A stretch of DNA of 64,000 bases from Ganoderma boninense (Eukaryota > Basidiomycota > Agaricomycetes > Polyporales > Polyporaceae). Numbering within the stretch: the first letter of the stretch is position 1; each line of letters begins with the position of its first letter. The stretch is taken from NCBI GenBank assembly GCA_002900995.3, contig CM035307.1, forward strand, positions 1,364,001 through 1,428,000, in the 5' to 3' direction. Shown piece by piece: positions 47,712 through 60,279 of the stretch. Position numbers and translations under genes: made by a program. The notes under the pieces were generated by a model that did not search any database, was not told the origin of the DNA, and saw only the letters and a list, made by a program, of their open reading frames with translations.

Positions 47712-47964
47712 CCATGATTGTAACGTAATATACCCAGTAATTAGTGTACGTCGGATATCAATGCTGTTGTGTGTGTATTGCTACTCTAAGACGCTATTGT
47801 CCACTCTTGCACGTATCCCTGACGCCATCCAACAGAATCCACAGACGGGAAAGAGAAGATAAAAAAGCTTGTGGAAACATCCGTCCGGATAAATGAGAAC
47901 GTATGCTAGCATTGTAAGGAATGGCCGTGCCCGCTTCTACTACCCAAACAAACTTCACCTCGCA

Positions 47965-50900
47965 TCATGTCTTCCGGCTCAGGCTCAAGGTCCTCTTCAC
48001 CTTTGATTGAATCTGCGACGTGGGCGCAGTTGGGCTCCCCGGTGGTTGCGGACCCGGAACGACGGTGTTCGCAAGGCCACTCTGGATTCGGGCCTTGGGA
48101 TTGAGAGGTGACAACAGCCCGCCCGTACGTGAAGGTGGCCGCAAAGGACCATCTCCAGTGACCTTGCGGCGGCCTGGTGGCACATGCGGGGCTGGACCAA
48201 CGTTAGAGCCAGAGGGCGGTGTTGGAGGTTTGACACTCTCAGTCCCGTTGGGGTAGGGGTATGCCGTGAAGGAAGTGGTGTCGGTGCCGAGGGCCTGGCG
48301 TCGCGCTTTCTCGTGTCTGACCTGAACGGTTCGGAAATGTTGCAGTAGCTCCTGCCACTTGATGTCTTCCCGACCCAGCTTGGAGCGCGTTGACGAAATA
48401 TTGCTAACCGCGCTGAAGAAAACCATTTGAGAATCGCGCCAGATAGCAAGACAAGACTCGAACGCACGACGACTTCGGCGCAATATGGAGGAATCCGGCG
48501 GAATTGATGGCATTGAGGCGATTGCGAAGAGAAACGAATGCAGAACTCTGAGGCAGCAACATCAGGAGTCCGTACAAACACTTGAACAGGTAAGGGTATT
48601 TCTCGGGCTCCAGTAATTGCAATCGCAAATCTGAGAAGAGCCTTAGCATTGAAACACGGAGGGATTGACAACACGTACAAGTGAACACTGGCGACTCGAT
48701 TAGCTGCACAAGCTTGTCGACCTGTACCAGAAGTTGAACGGTAATCTCGAGGTCTGCACTAAAAAGGTGTCAGCAGGAAACTTCCTTCTACAACATCCCT
48801 AAAATGGCTCACAAGATGTACAGGAGATTCGATGCATGTTCATAAGCTTGAGCGAGAAGACATAGGGAAAAGACGGCGACGGCATTATGACACCATGATC
48901 GGTACAATGTCGTGAATAAAGCTTGCCCATCGGCCTAAGCCACCAATCAGCGCTACTATCTCGAAATCCTCCTTGAACACTCACTCTTGTCTCCAAGCTC
49001 TTTAGCCTCCTACGGAAGTCAGCCAGTTCGGGCGAAGTGATAAGGATCATGTTCAGCTTCTGCACCATGACGCTCGCGAACTCGAGATCTTCCTCCTTCT
49101 CCAGGATCTCGGCGAACGTGCGGTATATTCGCTCCGTGTTGAGGTTGAGACATAACTGACGGATAATCAGACTGCCTCGGGAGTCCAGGAGACCGCGATC
49201 TGTGCTGAAGAGCTCCAGCAGATTGTTCATGAATAACTTGAAATAGCCCTCCTCCGAACTCGATGAGATCTGTGCGAGCAGCTGCAAGTCTTGCTTGATG
49301 ACCTGTAGTTTCTCTGTAAGTATCATTCAACAATGCAAGTGAACACGTCCTCACCTCTTCTGAGGAGTCGGATAGCGTCTTCAACAATGCCGGGAACGTC
49401 CCATCGTCCATAGCGAGGATCTTCTTCGGCGCCTTCTGATGCAGCATAATTAGCCACTTCAGCGCAGCAACCCTCGTGCTCTCATGTTCGCTCAAGAACT
49501 GGATCGTGAGCGCATTGACCGTGGCCTGGTAGTCGATCTGGTCTCGTTCCTGCAGCATCGACGACTCGGGCGACTGGTGCAGCTGCGGGACACTAATGGC
49601 CGACACAGGTGATTCAGGTCTGCTGCTTTGCATCTGCACTTGCGCATGCGCGGCGTTCTCGGGAGGCAGATTCGCAGTCCTAGGAGGCGCTTCGGCAGAT
49701 ATCGTCCCCGAGCGCGCCTTCATCTGTGCTGTGAGCCCCGAGGGAACCGCTCGATCTCCTGTCGTTTGAGCGACAACTTCAGGCGGGGACTCCGGGGAGC
49801 TGACGTCTCTACTTTGTCCAGAGTCCTTGTTAGAGGGCCCAGTAGGCTGCCGTGTGGATACCAACGTCGGGACGACAGGGGTGGGTGATGAGGGAATGGC
49901 AACGGAGGCGTTAGACGATCTGTCCGTCCCCTGCGTTTGTTGGCGACTGGGAGGGGGATCTGGAGGGACCGGAAGGGATTGGATCACGTTCATAAGGGCT
50001 TGGTTTGTTCTCAACGCTGCGTTTTGAATCATAGAAACATCATGGGCGAGGTTTGGTAGGATCGCACGGATAAGCAAGGGAGTGAAGGGCATCATGACTT
50101 CTTGGTTGATGCTGAGGAATTCGCATAACCATTGTAGGGCTGTGGATTGCTGAATCTCATCATCTGTAAGTTTTCATTAGTTGATGTCTAACAGGCTTGG
50201 TGAGAGGGGGCTGACGTTGGTCATCCAACTGCCTTAATAGAATCTCCACAATGGCCGCATAATCAATCCGCACACCCTGACCGGGTACCCAAGCTGGGTG
50301 GGGTTAATGAGCTGTGTAGCTGATTGAACCAATGCGTACGGCTTACCTCCAGAATCGCGGAGCTCTTGGTCTTCTTGCTTATCCTCTGACGTCTCGAAGT
50401 CATTGTCAAACACGTCGTCATTCTCGGGAATAAATGTCGCGTGTTCATGGTGTTCCATAGTGATATCAGGCAGCTTATCCCTGTCAGCTTCAACGCGTCG
50501 TGAGGCCTCCGTGACGGTTGCCTCCCTTTTTGCCTTGAGCTGTTCTTCATGACGCCTCTGAACGACTGTAACCTCCCTGATTTCACGGAGGAAATCCGCA
50601 AGCAAGCCTTCTGTAGCCACTCTGACATCATCCGTGGGGTCAGAGAGGTACTTCCTATAATGGTGGGCGTTCAGTGGCAAGGCGTAGACAAACATTGCAA
50701 TTCCACGCACAATAGCCCATCGAGAAATTCCGGGAGATAGGTGATAAGTTCTAGCTCCGGAACAGAGTCCATAACGGTGATCCATGAGACGAGGTAACTT
50801 CGGGTGAAAGGGCTGAGGACATATATTCTGTCGGAAAGTAGAGGGATGAAGTGCGCCAAGGAGAATGCCTTGCGCGCGCTCGAGATATCCGCACCATTCG

Positions 50901-51712
50901 CGATATCGTCCGGATGTGGCACCAAAATTCCGCTTTCCTCTTCGGCTCGCCTTCGAACAGCCTCGGTCTCCGGGTATTGTGGTATGTACACCGACGCAGT
51001 CTCCGCGACGATGTCCTTGAGAAGGCGGTCAAGCAGCTCCGCGCCATTCTTGACGGATAATTCCGAGTCTGCAGCAAGCTAGTCTGGATTCGCATTTGAA
51101 CGAATACGCGTAGGCATATGAACGCACCTTGCTCAGCGCATCGAATATGGGGTTGAAATACACCAATATTTCTCCCTTTGAGACCTTGGCGATGTTGTAC
51201 AGGCACTCGGCAGAGAAATACCGGACGCGGTTCTCGGGATCCGCGAAGCATACGAGCAGTGGTTCCACAAACTTCTCCATGTAGGGGGCAATATCGACCC
51301 CGAGCGCAATAGCGGTACCCGCGAGACCAATTAGACCGCCATTTCGAACATGCAAAGGGTTTGAGGGGTTGCTGAACATATCAACGAGCTGGTCCACTAT
51401 CTGGCTTATGCGCCGTTGGTCGCCTGATTGGTGGTTTTCCCGTATCTGCCTGCAAAGTCACAGTCAACATATACTTGACCAACGAGCAGAATGCAATGCA
51501 GTCACGCACTTTTCCAACTCCAGCGCAGCAGCCTTGCGCTTCTCGTACATCTTGTCCACCAGCTGTTTCGAAATCCCTGCGTCTGCACCGAAAGTTTAGT
51601 GCTCGAGGGTGGCAAAGTGCGGCTGGAGGCAACGCACCCATCTTGGTTACGTACTGTGCGTCGGGTGACTCGAATAAGGTATCGTTGTCGAGAGTGGCGG
51701 CGCGCAGCCCAT
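47965..51712 (-). CDS. VAC14: VAC14, scaffold of the PIKfyve/Fab1 complex
   Basis: HEAT-repeat scaffold that holds the Fab1 kinase and Fig4 phosphatase on vacuole and endosome membranes to control PI(3,5)P2. Exon 2 encodes [20 protein letters not shown], then [20 protein letters not shown] and [40 protein letters not shown] and [20 protein letters not shown] are hallmark VAC14 blocks. Next come [29 protein letters not shown]-type sequence ([20 protein letters not shown]), [18 protein letters not shown] and [20 protein letters not shown] Ser/Pro-rich insert separates these from LALKWL-type repeats ([18 protein letters not shown]) and the C-terminal dimer region [20 protein letters not shown]. 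About nine introns are present. The start at 51712 is chosen for phase; exon 1 is short and not well conserved. Confidence 0.94.
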
Positions 51713-51901
51713 CCAAGCAGAAGGAAGGAGGAGAGGTGGTGGTGGCTGGAGTCCGAGACGCGCGACTTGAGCTCAGCCTTTGACGCGCCCGACCGCAGAC
51801 GAGATCAAACGCGTCAGATTCCTGGGCGCTTGTACCACTACGGCCCTGTCTTCCGCTTTCCACCTTCTCCGAGCCTCCAGCCTCCAGCCGCGCCGAACAC
51901 G
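51713..51901. promoter_or_regulatory. Short divergent VAC14/UreF promoter
   Basis: Only 189 bp separate the two opposed starts, so the two core promoters overlap. No TATA box is visible. Confidence 0.4.
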
Positions 51902-52875
51902 ATGGACAGCGACCACGAAGCCTACATCCTCCTCCTTTTGTCCGACAGCAATCTCCCAACGGGTTCCTTCGTAGCCTCCGCGGGCTTGGAGTCATACGTT
52001 ACGCATGGATTCTTCACCGATCTCTCCCCAACCGCCTTGCCCTCTCCCCCCGACAAGATGGACTACACTGTCAACTTCCTACGCGACAGTCTCTCGACAT
52101 ATGCGCACTCCGCCTTGCCCTTTGTCCTGGATACCCACCATGCTGTGGAGCAATATCTGCAACATGCCGATTCAGATCCTTCAACCGCCGCCATGCGACG
52201 CATCCTGGAGCTTGATCAGCTCTACGAAACCATGACTCTCAACCACATCACTCGCCGGGCATCCAAATCCCAAGGCGTCGCACTCTTAACTCTGTCTTCA
52301 AAAGGCTTCTCGCCGCCGCGTCTTTCAGGACATCTCCAACCATCTGTCGACCCTCTTGACTCCCAAGCGGCCCGTGCCTCAGTGCTGGTCGATCGTCTGA
52401 AATGCCTCATTCGAAAAGAGGAGACGCATGGACACCTCCCAATTTGCTGGGGTGTCCTCACCGCGACCTTAGGATTGTCATCTGGTGCGAGCATGATCCA
52501 TCACCTTAGAGAGCTTAAGTCTTATGTGTATCTTGGCGTTCTCGTCTATCGGTTTTGCGTTGCACAGAACGAAGCCAGTACCTCCATCTGTTTTTGCAGG
52601 CCCGCAGTTTGCTGTCTTCTTCCGTCCGTCTAAACACGATTGGCCCATACGCTGCTCAGCAACTGTTGCTGCATGCCGTTCGACCGCTCGTCGATTTCGA
52701 AATAGCGCAATGCAAACACCTCACGACAGGTCTTCTCTCTCTATCTGCAGGCGACAGGCCAGACGATGTCAGTACTAGTGAGGACGACATATGCGGTCCC
52801 GCCATGACTTGGCCGCTCGGCGAGATCCTCGCCGCCCGCCACGATCTCCAGCACTCCCGCATTTTCAACAGCTAG
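51902..52875 (+). CDS. Urease accessory protein UreF
   Basis: With UreD/URE4 and UreG, loads nickel into apo-urease in the cytosol. Two exons (51902-52484 and 52568-52875) give 296 aa. The N-terminal family motif is LLSDSNLPTGSFVASAGLES, with YVTHGFF right after it. The middle contains LELDQLYETMTLNHITRRAS and SKSQGVALLTLSSKGFSP. The second exon gives YLHLFLQARSLLSSSVRLNT and IGPYAAQQLLLHAVRPLVDF, the conserved UreF C-terminal helices. No other urease gene is present in the window, as is normal in fungi, where the genes are scattered. The frame is intact. Confidence 0.94.
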
Positions 52876-52959
52876 ACAGTACACAGGTGCCTCCGCTATA
52901 GATACACTCTCGGCATATCCACATACCCGCACCATAAGATACAAGAACGTGCACGATGA

Positions 52960-54169
52960 CTATGACACCTTGACCAATGCGAGGCGTGCTGACACTTCCG
53001 CTTGTGACCTGACGAGGTTCGCCAAATACGACACAGTGAGGGTATCCTGTGCGCAGAGCAATACATCACTCGGGGCTCCGTGGATTGAGCCATAGATGAA
53101 GAACTTACCTGGAGATGGGAGTTGAACTCGCCCTTTTCGAGGTCTTCCGTGCTCGGACCGAGCGCATCCATGAGATACCGACCGATCGCAGCATCGCCCT
53201 TGACCTCCCCGGAGAGAACGGACTGGACGTAGGCGAGGACACGGTCAAGCATCTCGGAGACGGAGACGAGGGAGCGCTCCAGGAGCTCAAGATCGCTGGA
53301 GGGGTTGGTAAAGCTACCGTTGGCGGCGTTGGTGAGGTTAGACGTGAGGAGGTCGACTAGAGATGTGTGGTTCAGGTATATTTCATGAATGGAGAAGGTG
53401 CAGATAGGACGTACGGCCACTGCGTTCAGCGTCGTTGAACCTGAGTTCACAAGGAATTGGGACAAAAACGCAGTTCTCGGGCTTGGGGGTCACACCCACA
53501 GGCGAGCTACGTGAAATTATCTCGCTTAGATCTAGGACGAGCAAATACCTTGATACAGACTTACCCAACATACGCCTGGACACCTGCCTTCTGACCCTCT
53601 TCAACGCCGGTGTTTAATGCCAAATGGATCGCTTGGTGTGGTGCAGTCTCTTGCGAGTAGAAGTTTTGGATGAGGGCGGAGTAGGTGTTCAGGTTCGACC
53701 CCGTTGAGTACCTGACATTGCAGGCATCAGTGTGGACAGTAGAAATGTGGGATGAATGAGTGCGCACCATCCAACAATGACCTCCTTTGAGTTTACTTTG
53801 TGGTGAAGATCGTACATCGTCCGGTGGTATTCCATGTCCACCGCGACTTGCTCTTCTGTCTCGCTATGGAGGACGGCAAACGACGAGCGAACCTCCACCT
53901 CGCCGTTGTCCGAGCGCGTTCCTAGCAGGGTTCCAATAACGCGTTCCTGTGCATCTGTTCTGCGGAGATAGTGGTCTAGGATTGAGAAAAGGGCGACTGG
54001 ATGGACCGTAACGGAAGTGGGAGTGCGCCTAAGAAATCCACATCCAAGTGATCAGCACATCTGCCTCATTTTCCAGCCATGTGAGAACCTGAACGGACCC
54101 CGGCATGGAGGTAAAACCAGGGGCAGCATTTTGGATGAAAACCGCCGACGAGGGAGGGCCAAGAGGCAT
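52960..54169 (-). CDS. Eukaryotic translation initiation factor 3 subunit F
   Basis: MPN-domain subunit of eIF3 in the cytosol. The main exons give [40 protein letters not shown] and [40 protein letters not shown] is followed after an intron by [20 protein letters not shown]. Next are [40 protein letters not shown] and [20 protein letters not shown]. The protein ends LALVKVS at 52960. There is no JAMM zinc site, as usual for eIF3f. The first exon is uncertain: [16 protein letters not shown] at 54169 has the right flavour but does not join the [10 protein letters not shown] exon in phase with the obvious donor. Confidence 0.92.
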
Positions 54170-54332
54170 TGTGAGAGGAGATGTTACAGGAAAGCAGAAG
54201 ACGCAGGGATCGAGGACAAGCGAAACTGAATCTTCTGGAGAGCAAGCGCCCAAGGGTGTCAAAAAGCTGCCGGCAACGGCCGGTGTTGCCCTCTACGCCC
54301 CCACCACATCGGTCACAGTGTCCTCTCCCAAA

Positions 54333-54670
54333 ATGCCTTCGGAAGAAACAAAAGTGCGTGGGTGCCTGCCCCCTTGCATCTGAGTATGTTCTGACCTGCT
54401 CTTTACAGGAGAGAATCATCAAGGCCGTTGACCTGGCACGCGTACGTGGTCCCCACCCCATCCTCCTTACAGCCGTGCGCTCAACATTTTGCTCCCTATT
54501 TGCCCTACATACAGGTTGTCGTCCACTACGGCTGGATTCCGTTCATCATATATGTGGGGTACACCAGGAGCAATCCTCAGCCGTCACTGATCAAGTGAGT
54601 CCGCTATGTCATTGCCATGCTGTCACCTCACCAACCTTCCTTTGCCAGGCTCATCAGTCCGCTTGCATGA
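54333..54670 (+). CDS. TOM7: Mitochondrial import receptor subunit TOM7
   Basis: Tiny subunit of the outer-membrane TOM translocase that modulates complex assembly. Four exons (54333-54353, 54409-54441, 54515-54594, 54649-54670) sum to 156 nt and encode 51 aa, close to the usual TOM7 size. The start is [18 protein letters not shown]. The conserved membrane segment is [20 protein letters not shown], and the last residues are LIKLISPLA. More than half of the genomic span is intron. The start ATG is fixed by phase and by conserved length. Confidence 0.95.
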
Positions 54671-55087
54671 TCCCGCCCGTATGCTTGTATATATAGTACG
54701 CAACCACATAATTCGAGCCCGTTCATTGCTATTCTGCCCATTCTTTGCGTGTCACCTGCCTGAAGGACCGTCGTTGCACGTTGAGGTGAGCACACAACCT
54801 TCCCTGAATCCCGCGATATGATTATATGCGTCGTGGTGGCGTCAATGCGACGTCCTGAACACTCTGTCCTGTAACCCTCCTTGTGGAGAACGGTTTATGG
54901 ATAGTGTTCTTGTGAGGACTTGACAAGGCCAGATATGAATTGCTTTGATTCATCTTCCAATCATGCTTCTTGCTACCTGATGCTCATTACGTCTTCACAG
55001 CGAGACAGCAATGCAATTGCAACGTACACAGCAGATAGAAAGCGACGACATGTATAGTAGTAAACACCGAATAACCGTCATTGTGAT
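54671..55087. other. Convergent intergenic, TOM7 and RNF220-like 3' ends
   Basis: 417 bp between convergent genes. It is AT-richer than the coding regions. No ORF, repeat or other feature supported. Confidence 0.4.
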
Positions 55088-56766
55088 CTATAGATACACC
55101 CTCCTCAAATCTCTGGCTCCAGTGATCCTCTTGCAAATAGGACACAGTTTGAGTCGACCCGAGGCAGCGCAGCCAACACTCGCGGCAGCATGTGTGCCAG
55201 CACCCAGTCGAGACCGTAGGTTCAGAGTACGGGTCCAGGCAAATGCGACACAAGAGAGACGTCGAGGACGACACCCTTGTGGATTCCTGCTCGAACATCA
55301 GTCTTTCGCTGCTATGTTCTCCGGGACGAGGACTCACCAGCAACTTGACCTTGCTCTCCAGGCCTTGACAAGAGCAGCCTGGTCACCGCCTCTTCGCGCA
55401 AGTTCTACCGCAAGATCCACCTTCTCCGCGTCGCCTACTCCCATGACCTCATTCATAGCCTGTCTCGCATCCTCCACCTGGTGCCGAATCATCTTTCCTT
55501 CTGCGACCAGATCTCTCAGGGACAGGCCCTTCTTCGGATCCCTTTCTGGCGCATCGGTGGAGGCCCCTGGAGCCATTGCGTCGTCGACGTCAATCTCGGC
55601 GTCAGTCCCTGGATCCGAATCCACGCCATCAACTTCGCCAGGGTCTGCAGGTAGTGTAAGGACATCCTGTTCGGTGAACTGGGGTGCTCCGAATACGGCC
55701 TCGTCCTCGCCATCCACGTCGATGTCGTCGTCCACATCCTGGTCGTTGCGATTGCGGATGTCGAACCCGGTCCCTGTATCAAGAACAGCACTCTAGTCAC
55801 GACCCCACACATGCACGCGAAACGCATACCTCGCAGGCTTACCCCGTCCATAACCCCATAATGCCCGTCTACCCCGTCAACGTCGACATCCGCATCCATC
55901 TCCACGTCCGTACTGCCTCTCCCGCCTGCACTCTGCTCTCGCCTCTGATCCTCGAAGAACGCCAAGCACGAGTCCACATGTGCCTCCACCACGTCCACAT
56001 CCCCCTTCACGAACTTCGCGCACACCGGGCACTTCTGACCCTCGCCCTCCCCACCGCCCTCCCCGCGACCCCACCACCCTTCGTCCTCATCCTCCTTCGT
56101 GATCTCGCGCAGCCGCGCGTGCCGCTCCTTCCGGCGCTTCTTGAGCATCCGCAGGGTCTTCATCGTCTCCTCCAACATCGCCCCCGCTGCGGACGACGAC
56201 CCGGGTTTGAGGCTCTGGCGCGCCTTCACCGCGGACCGACGCGTGCGCGCGCTCGAGCTGCACCGCGTCCACGTCAGGGTTGGGATAAGGGGGAGGGGGC
56301 AACGCGCATATTAGAGCATGTATTACACGCACCTGTCCTCAGGCTGTGCCTCGCCCAGCACCTCCGTGGACCCGATGCAGCCTATGATCTCGTCCAGCCT
56401 CTCCGCCTCCAACTCTGCATGTTTTCCTAACAGCCGTATAGGGATGACTTCATCGCACACCGGACATCTACGGGTCTCTGCCCGTTTGGCTGGATAGCAA
56501 GAGTTAGACCAGTCAGTATTTTCTTAGTCTCCATACGAGGTGCACAACATACGTTTCTTTACGGGCAATGCGGGCTGTTTCTCGCGAGAACGCGCCGATT
56601 GGGAGGTCCTGAGGGCATTGGAGAAGGATGTTTCGCTCAGTTGTTCGTGAGGTAGAGTTTCTGAATCCTCGGCGGCCCGTTTCTTTCCCCTAGCCGGTTG
56701 TCAGTGAGCACTCGAGGCTCAGCGCTTCGGGAGAGACACGCACTTCGAAGCCCGGCGGGAGGACAT
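55088..56766 (-). CDS. RNF220-like RING-type E3 ubiquitin ligase
   Basis: The exon order matches the animal RNF220 plan. The start is MSSRRASK (exon ends at a GTGCGTG donor), joined to GKKRAAEDSETLPHE. A first Cys motif RRCPVCDEVIPIRLLGKHAE is followed by basic helix KKRRKERHARLREITKEDED. A second zinc motif QKCPVCAKFVKGDVDVVEAH is completed by VDSCLAFF. Next comes DIDVDGEDEAVFGAPQFTEQ, the hallmark acidic-plus-Tyr/Phe segment. A helix (LVAEGKMIRHQVEDARQAMN) leads to the RING: LLCRICLDPYSEPTVSTGCW, HTCCRECWLRCLGS, then KLCPICKRITGARDLRRVYL at the C terminus. In the sequence as given, an extra base near 55150 puts the last CPIC pair out of frame. Substrates are unknown; nuclear roles are known for animal RNF220. 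Confidence 0.85.
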
Positions 56767-57158
56767 TTAGTGCAGGAAGAGCAGTGGATAATTCCCAATG
56801 CGCTCGCGGCGCCGTCGAGAGTAGTTGGCGATGGCCGAAAGCGTGGTGAATTGGATGGATGGACCCTCGCTCGTCTGGATGTCGGGCGCGTATCTCAGGC
56901 AGGCCAGTCATCACGTGACCGTCAGTCCGGGAGACTCGGCCCGGGACCCCAGCGATTCCTTCCAAACAACTCGCAGATACTCTTCCTTCTCTCGGACGCC
57001 TCAACTTGGCAACAGACGAGAGCACCATCCACTCGTATCAGAACACCGAAACAACATTCTATTGATATTATGATACAGAGCGTAGAGAGTTTAATTCCGT
57101 ATGCGATCTTCCCGAACGTCCAAGCTGGGCACACAAGAGAGCTTCACCACACAAGGCT
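56767..57158. promoter_or_regulatory. RNF220-like promoter with TCACGTGA palindrome; GMC 3' side
   Basis: 392 bp upstream of the RNF220-like start. A perfect 8-bp palindrome TCACGTGA lies at 56911-56918, about 145 bp before that start on the minus strand, and could bind a bHLH factor. The GMC oxidoreductase stop (minus strand) bounds the region on the right, so the right part is its 3' UTR. Confidence 0.4.
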
Positions 57159-60100
57159 TTACACCTTGCCCTTAATGATGTCCGCCGCTAAACAGAATGT
57201 GTTAGTCATATGTTGATGCTGAAAGAAAGTAGGAAGCACCTTGCTCGGCGATGGCATATATGGACCCTGGATCACGACGAAGGTCAGTTCTGCGCGGCTG
57301 TAATCAAGGCACTCTGGACGCAAACCTTGGGGATGAGCCGCCATGTGTAGAGGAAGAACCGACAGATCCACAACCCTCAGGTTCTTCGTTCCATATACCT
57401 GTACAATGATGAGCATTCCGTCCGCACGACAACCCTGGAATTCCTTACCTGCAGCTTGGGGTTAACAACGCCACCATTCGCCTCCGGCTGCATCGAGCAA
57501 GAGCCCGCGGTATCTATAGGGCAATAATCAACAAACAACGCTGAGCAATTTGTTTATTCCACATACGCCAGGTGGTCGACATGACCTTCTTGATCCAGTC
57601 TGTAACGCATGTCAGCATTTTCAAAGGGAGGGGTACTACATGATCACTCACCGGCGATCTGCTCGTCAGTCTGGATCTCGGGTCCGGGGTTGAGCTCCTT
57701 GGCTATTTATCACTCGAGATCAGTTGGAATTCACGAAGTGACTGTACGACGTACTGGTCATCTCCTTTAGAGGCGAGATGTTGCGAAGGCGCCTTGTGAA
57801 CTTGACCATCTCGATCCAGACTTGAAGATCTGCGGAACTGTAAGAATCGCATCGAGCATAAATTAATAGCCTACTCACCAACTTCTTCCTCCAAGTAGTG
57901 AGGGTCAAAGGCAGGGTCGACAGACGCGTCTTTGGAGGTTGCATGCTAAACAGCAGGTATGAGTGACAGAGCATTAAGAATGCCGATGAGGCAGCGTACA
58001 ATGGTACCGCGGGAGAAAGTGTGGTTCATGGCAACGTAGAACGATATATAGCGTTTGCCCTTCTCGGGAGGGTCTGCGGGAGTGTGTCAGCTGGGCAAGG
58101 CAAAACATATCACCATCGCACATACTCGGTTGAGAGTTACAGCCAGGGAAACTGACAAATTCCGCGCCGACACCAGTCTTCAGACGCTGCAGAGAGATCT
58201 TGTACTGCTCCAAAAGCCCAGGTGGATAGTTGTTGGCGTTCCTTGCCACCTTCTCCTCAGCCGCCTTGATAATCTCCGCAGCCCTGGGGCTAATCTGGTC
58301 AAGTCTGGCCCACGAGAACCCGATGATGCCCGTGGTGAAGAGACCCGCTCCTTCGGGCCTATGACGGTGTCAATTTGATAGACAGCGTCAACAATATCAA
58401 AAGGACGTACTGCAGTCCCAAATGTTTTGCAGCAGTATCAGGATCAGCAAGAAGATCCAGGGTGTCGAAGGGCACATCATCTCGGAGCTCTAGGGGGTTC
58501 CGTCAATAGCGGAACCATCGCAAGTCATATTGAGCGCACCGAAGCTGACGCCGACAATCATATGCTCCTGAACGTTGGTTCCCACACCAGGGAGATCCAC
58601 CTTCGTCGAGATTCCCAGTTTGCGAAGAATGTTCGGGTTACCGATACCCGACAACTCCAGGATCTGAGGGGATTTCAATGCACTGAAGGGGCGATCAACT
58701 CACGGTTCGTCAGCAGACTAATAACAGCTTAAAAACCTACCCCGCGCTCAGGACAATCTCCTTTGTCGCACGGACAGTATGAATCTGACCACCATGTTCA
58801 AATTCAACTGACTCGGCGGCAAACTCAGAGGAACTGTCCGACGACGGCAGAACTCGATGGACCTGAGCGGCCACGAGGACAGTGAGGTTCAGGCGATCTT
58901 TGTTCGGGAGATAATATGCCTACAACGTGGAGGGATAAGCATCGATCGACGCGACAACTTGACAAATCCCGTGTGCATGGACATACCGTAGTGGAATAAG
59001 ATCGAGTGTGCGTCCTTGGGTCATAGCTCAAGACAGAGAAGTACGTTCCGTGGGGCTGGTTTCTACTGTTCAGTCCCTAATTACCGTGATCTCATGACAC
59101 ACGACTGACCTGTCCGTTTACCTATCGCACAGCACGACATGAATTCGTCAGCGAAACAGGCCGTCAGTGTAGCCATAGATAACAACGCTTACTGGCTTAG
59201 GAGCAAGGGGAATACCTGCGTTGATCATGGTCTACCCGGACCGTCAGTGTCTACTCGAAGTGTAATGGGACCACCAGTCCCACCTGCTGAACTTTCTGCT
59301 CGCCATCATCAATTGTATCTGGGAACCCCACGGTCAAGGGACCTGTTGCGCAAGAGGGATAAGTCGTCACAATGACAGAATCTGTTAGATGTATGGACAC
59401 TTGCCTTCCGTTCCGATATCCCATTCGTCAATGTTAAGACCCTTGCTCAATTGAACATCCTTCGGGGGAGGGACGAATCTAAAGACACCCCATGTTACAT
59501 CGTTCGGAAGTTCAATCCAATGTATAACTCACCCCTCCGCGCGACGCAAGTACTTCTCGTGATTCTTCCAGTTCCAGCCAGGGTTTCCGAGACGCTCAAG
59601 GTCTAATTTTAGGCGGTAGTGAGACTTCCACCGCGGCAGAAATGTGTCTGCGCCGTACCATCGATATCCTCCGCTGGGGGCAGAGTCCAAACAAGGAAGT
59701 TGACACCGGAACTGCCTCCGAGACCTTTGCCTCTGTATCAAAGGTAAGTGCCTGGCGAAATCAGTAGCGGGAATCGGACTGACCGGGTCCAAGAGTGTGC
59801 GGTATCACCGGTCGTCTTTTGCTTAAGCTGGTATACGATGCGTATCTGTCTCCCATGCCTACGTGCATACTCTGAGGCGACATACCGTACGATGGTCCCA
59901 GGTGTATTCGGGTTTCCCGAAGTGGCTGCCGTACGAAGCCGAACGAACTGGTGGAAGGGTTAGGGACCTTCAAGTTCCAATAACAACGAAAACTCACGAA
60001 GAGCCATGTCGTTGAGGTTGGCGTTGCCCGCCTCCAAGACGAGCACGCTAACGGCAGGATCCTCGGACAGCCGCGCTGCAAGAGTGAGCCCAGCAGTCTG

Positions 60101-60279
60101 CGTCGAAAAGATGAGCTAGAATGAGTAGAAGAGGGCAGACAAGGCGCATACACCACCGCCTGGAACAAGGGCGAAAGTGATCAACAGGGTGTGCAATAGC
60201 CATTGAACATGTAGAAAAGCATACCGCAAATGACGTAGTCGAACGTCTTGTCCTTGACATCGTCGATGGTGGCAGACAT
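57159..60279 (-). CDS. GMC-family FAD oxidoreductase (alcohol oxidase/dehydrogenase type)
   Basis: Flavoenzyme that oxidises an alcohol and passes electrons to oxygen or a quinone; in wood and litter fungi the family feeds H2O2 to peroxidases. Exon 1 from 60279 gives MSATIDDVKDKTFDYVICGG, leading to the GxGxxG FAD motif (CGGGTAGLTLAARLSEDP) and VLVLEAGNANLND. The middle exon holds LSAGALKSPQILELSGIGN, signature 2 of the family, and VGTNVQEHMIVGVSFGALNM. The last exons give TTWHTAGSCSMQPEANGG, where an intron splits the catalytic His codon, and GTKNLRVVDLSVLPLHMAAH with the second active-site His. About 14 introns are present. There is no signal peptide, unlike secreted aryl-alcohol oxidase; the substrate cannot be told. 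Confidence 0.9.
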
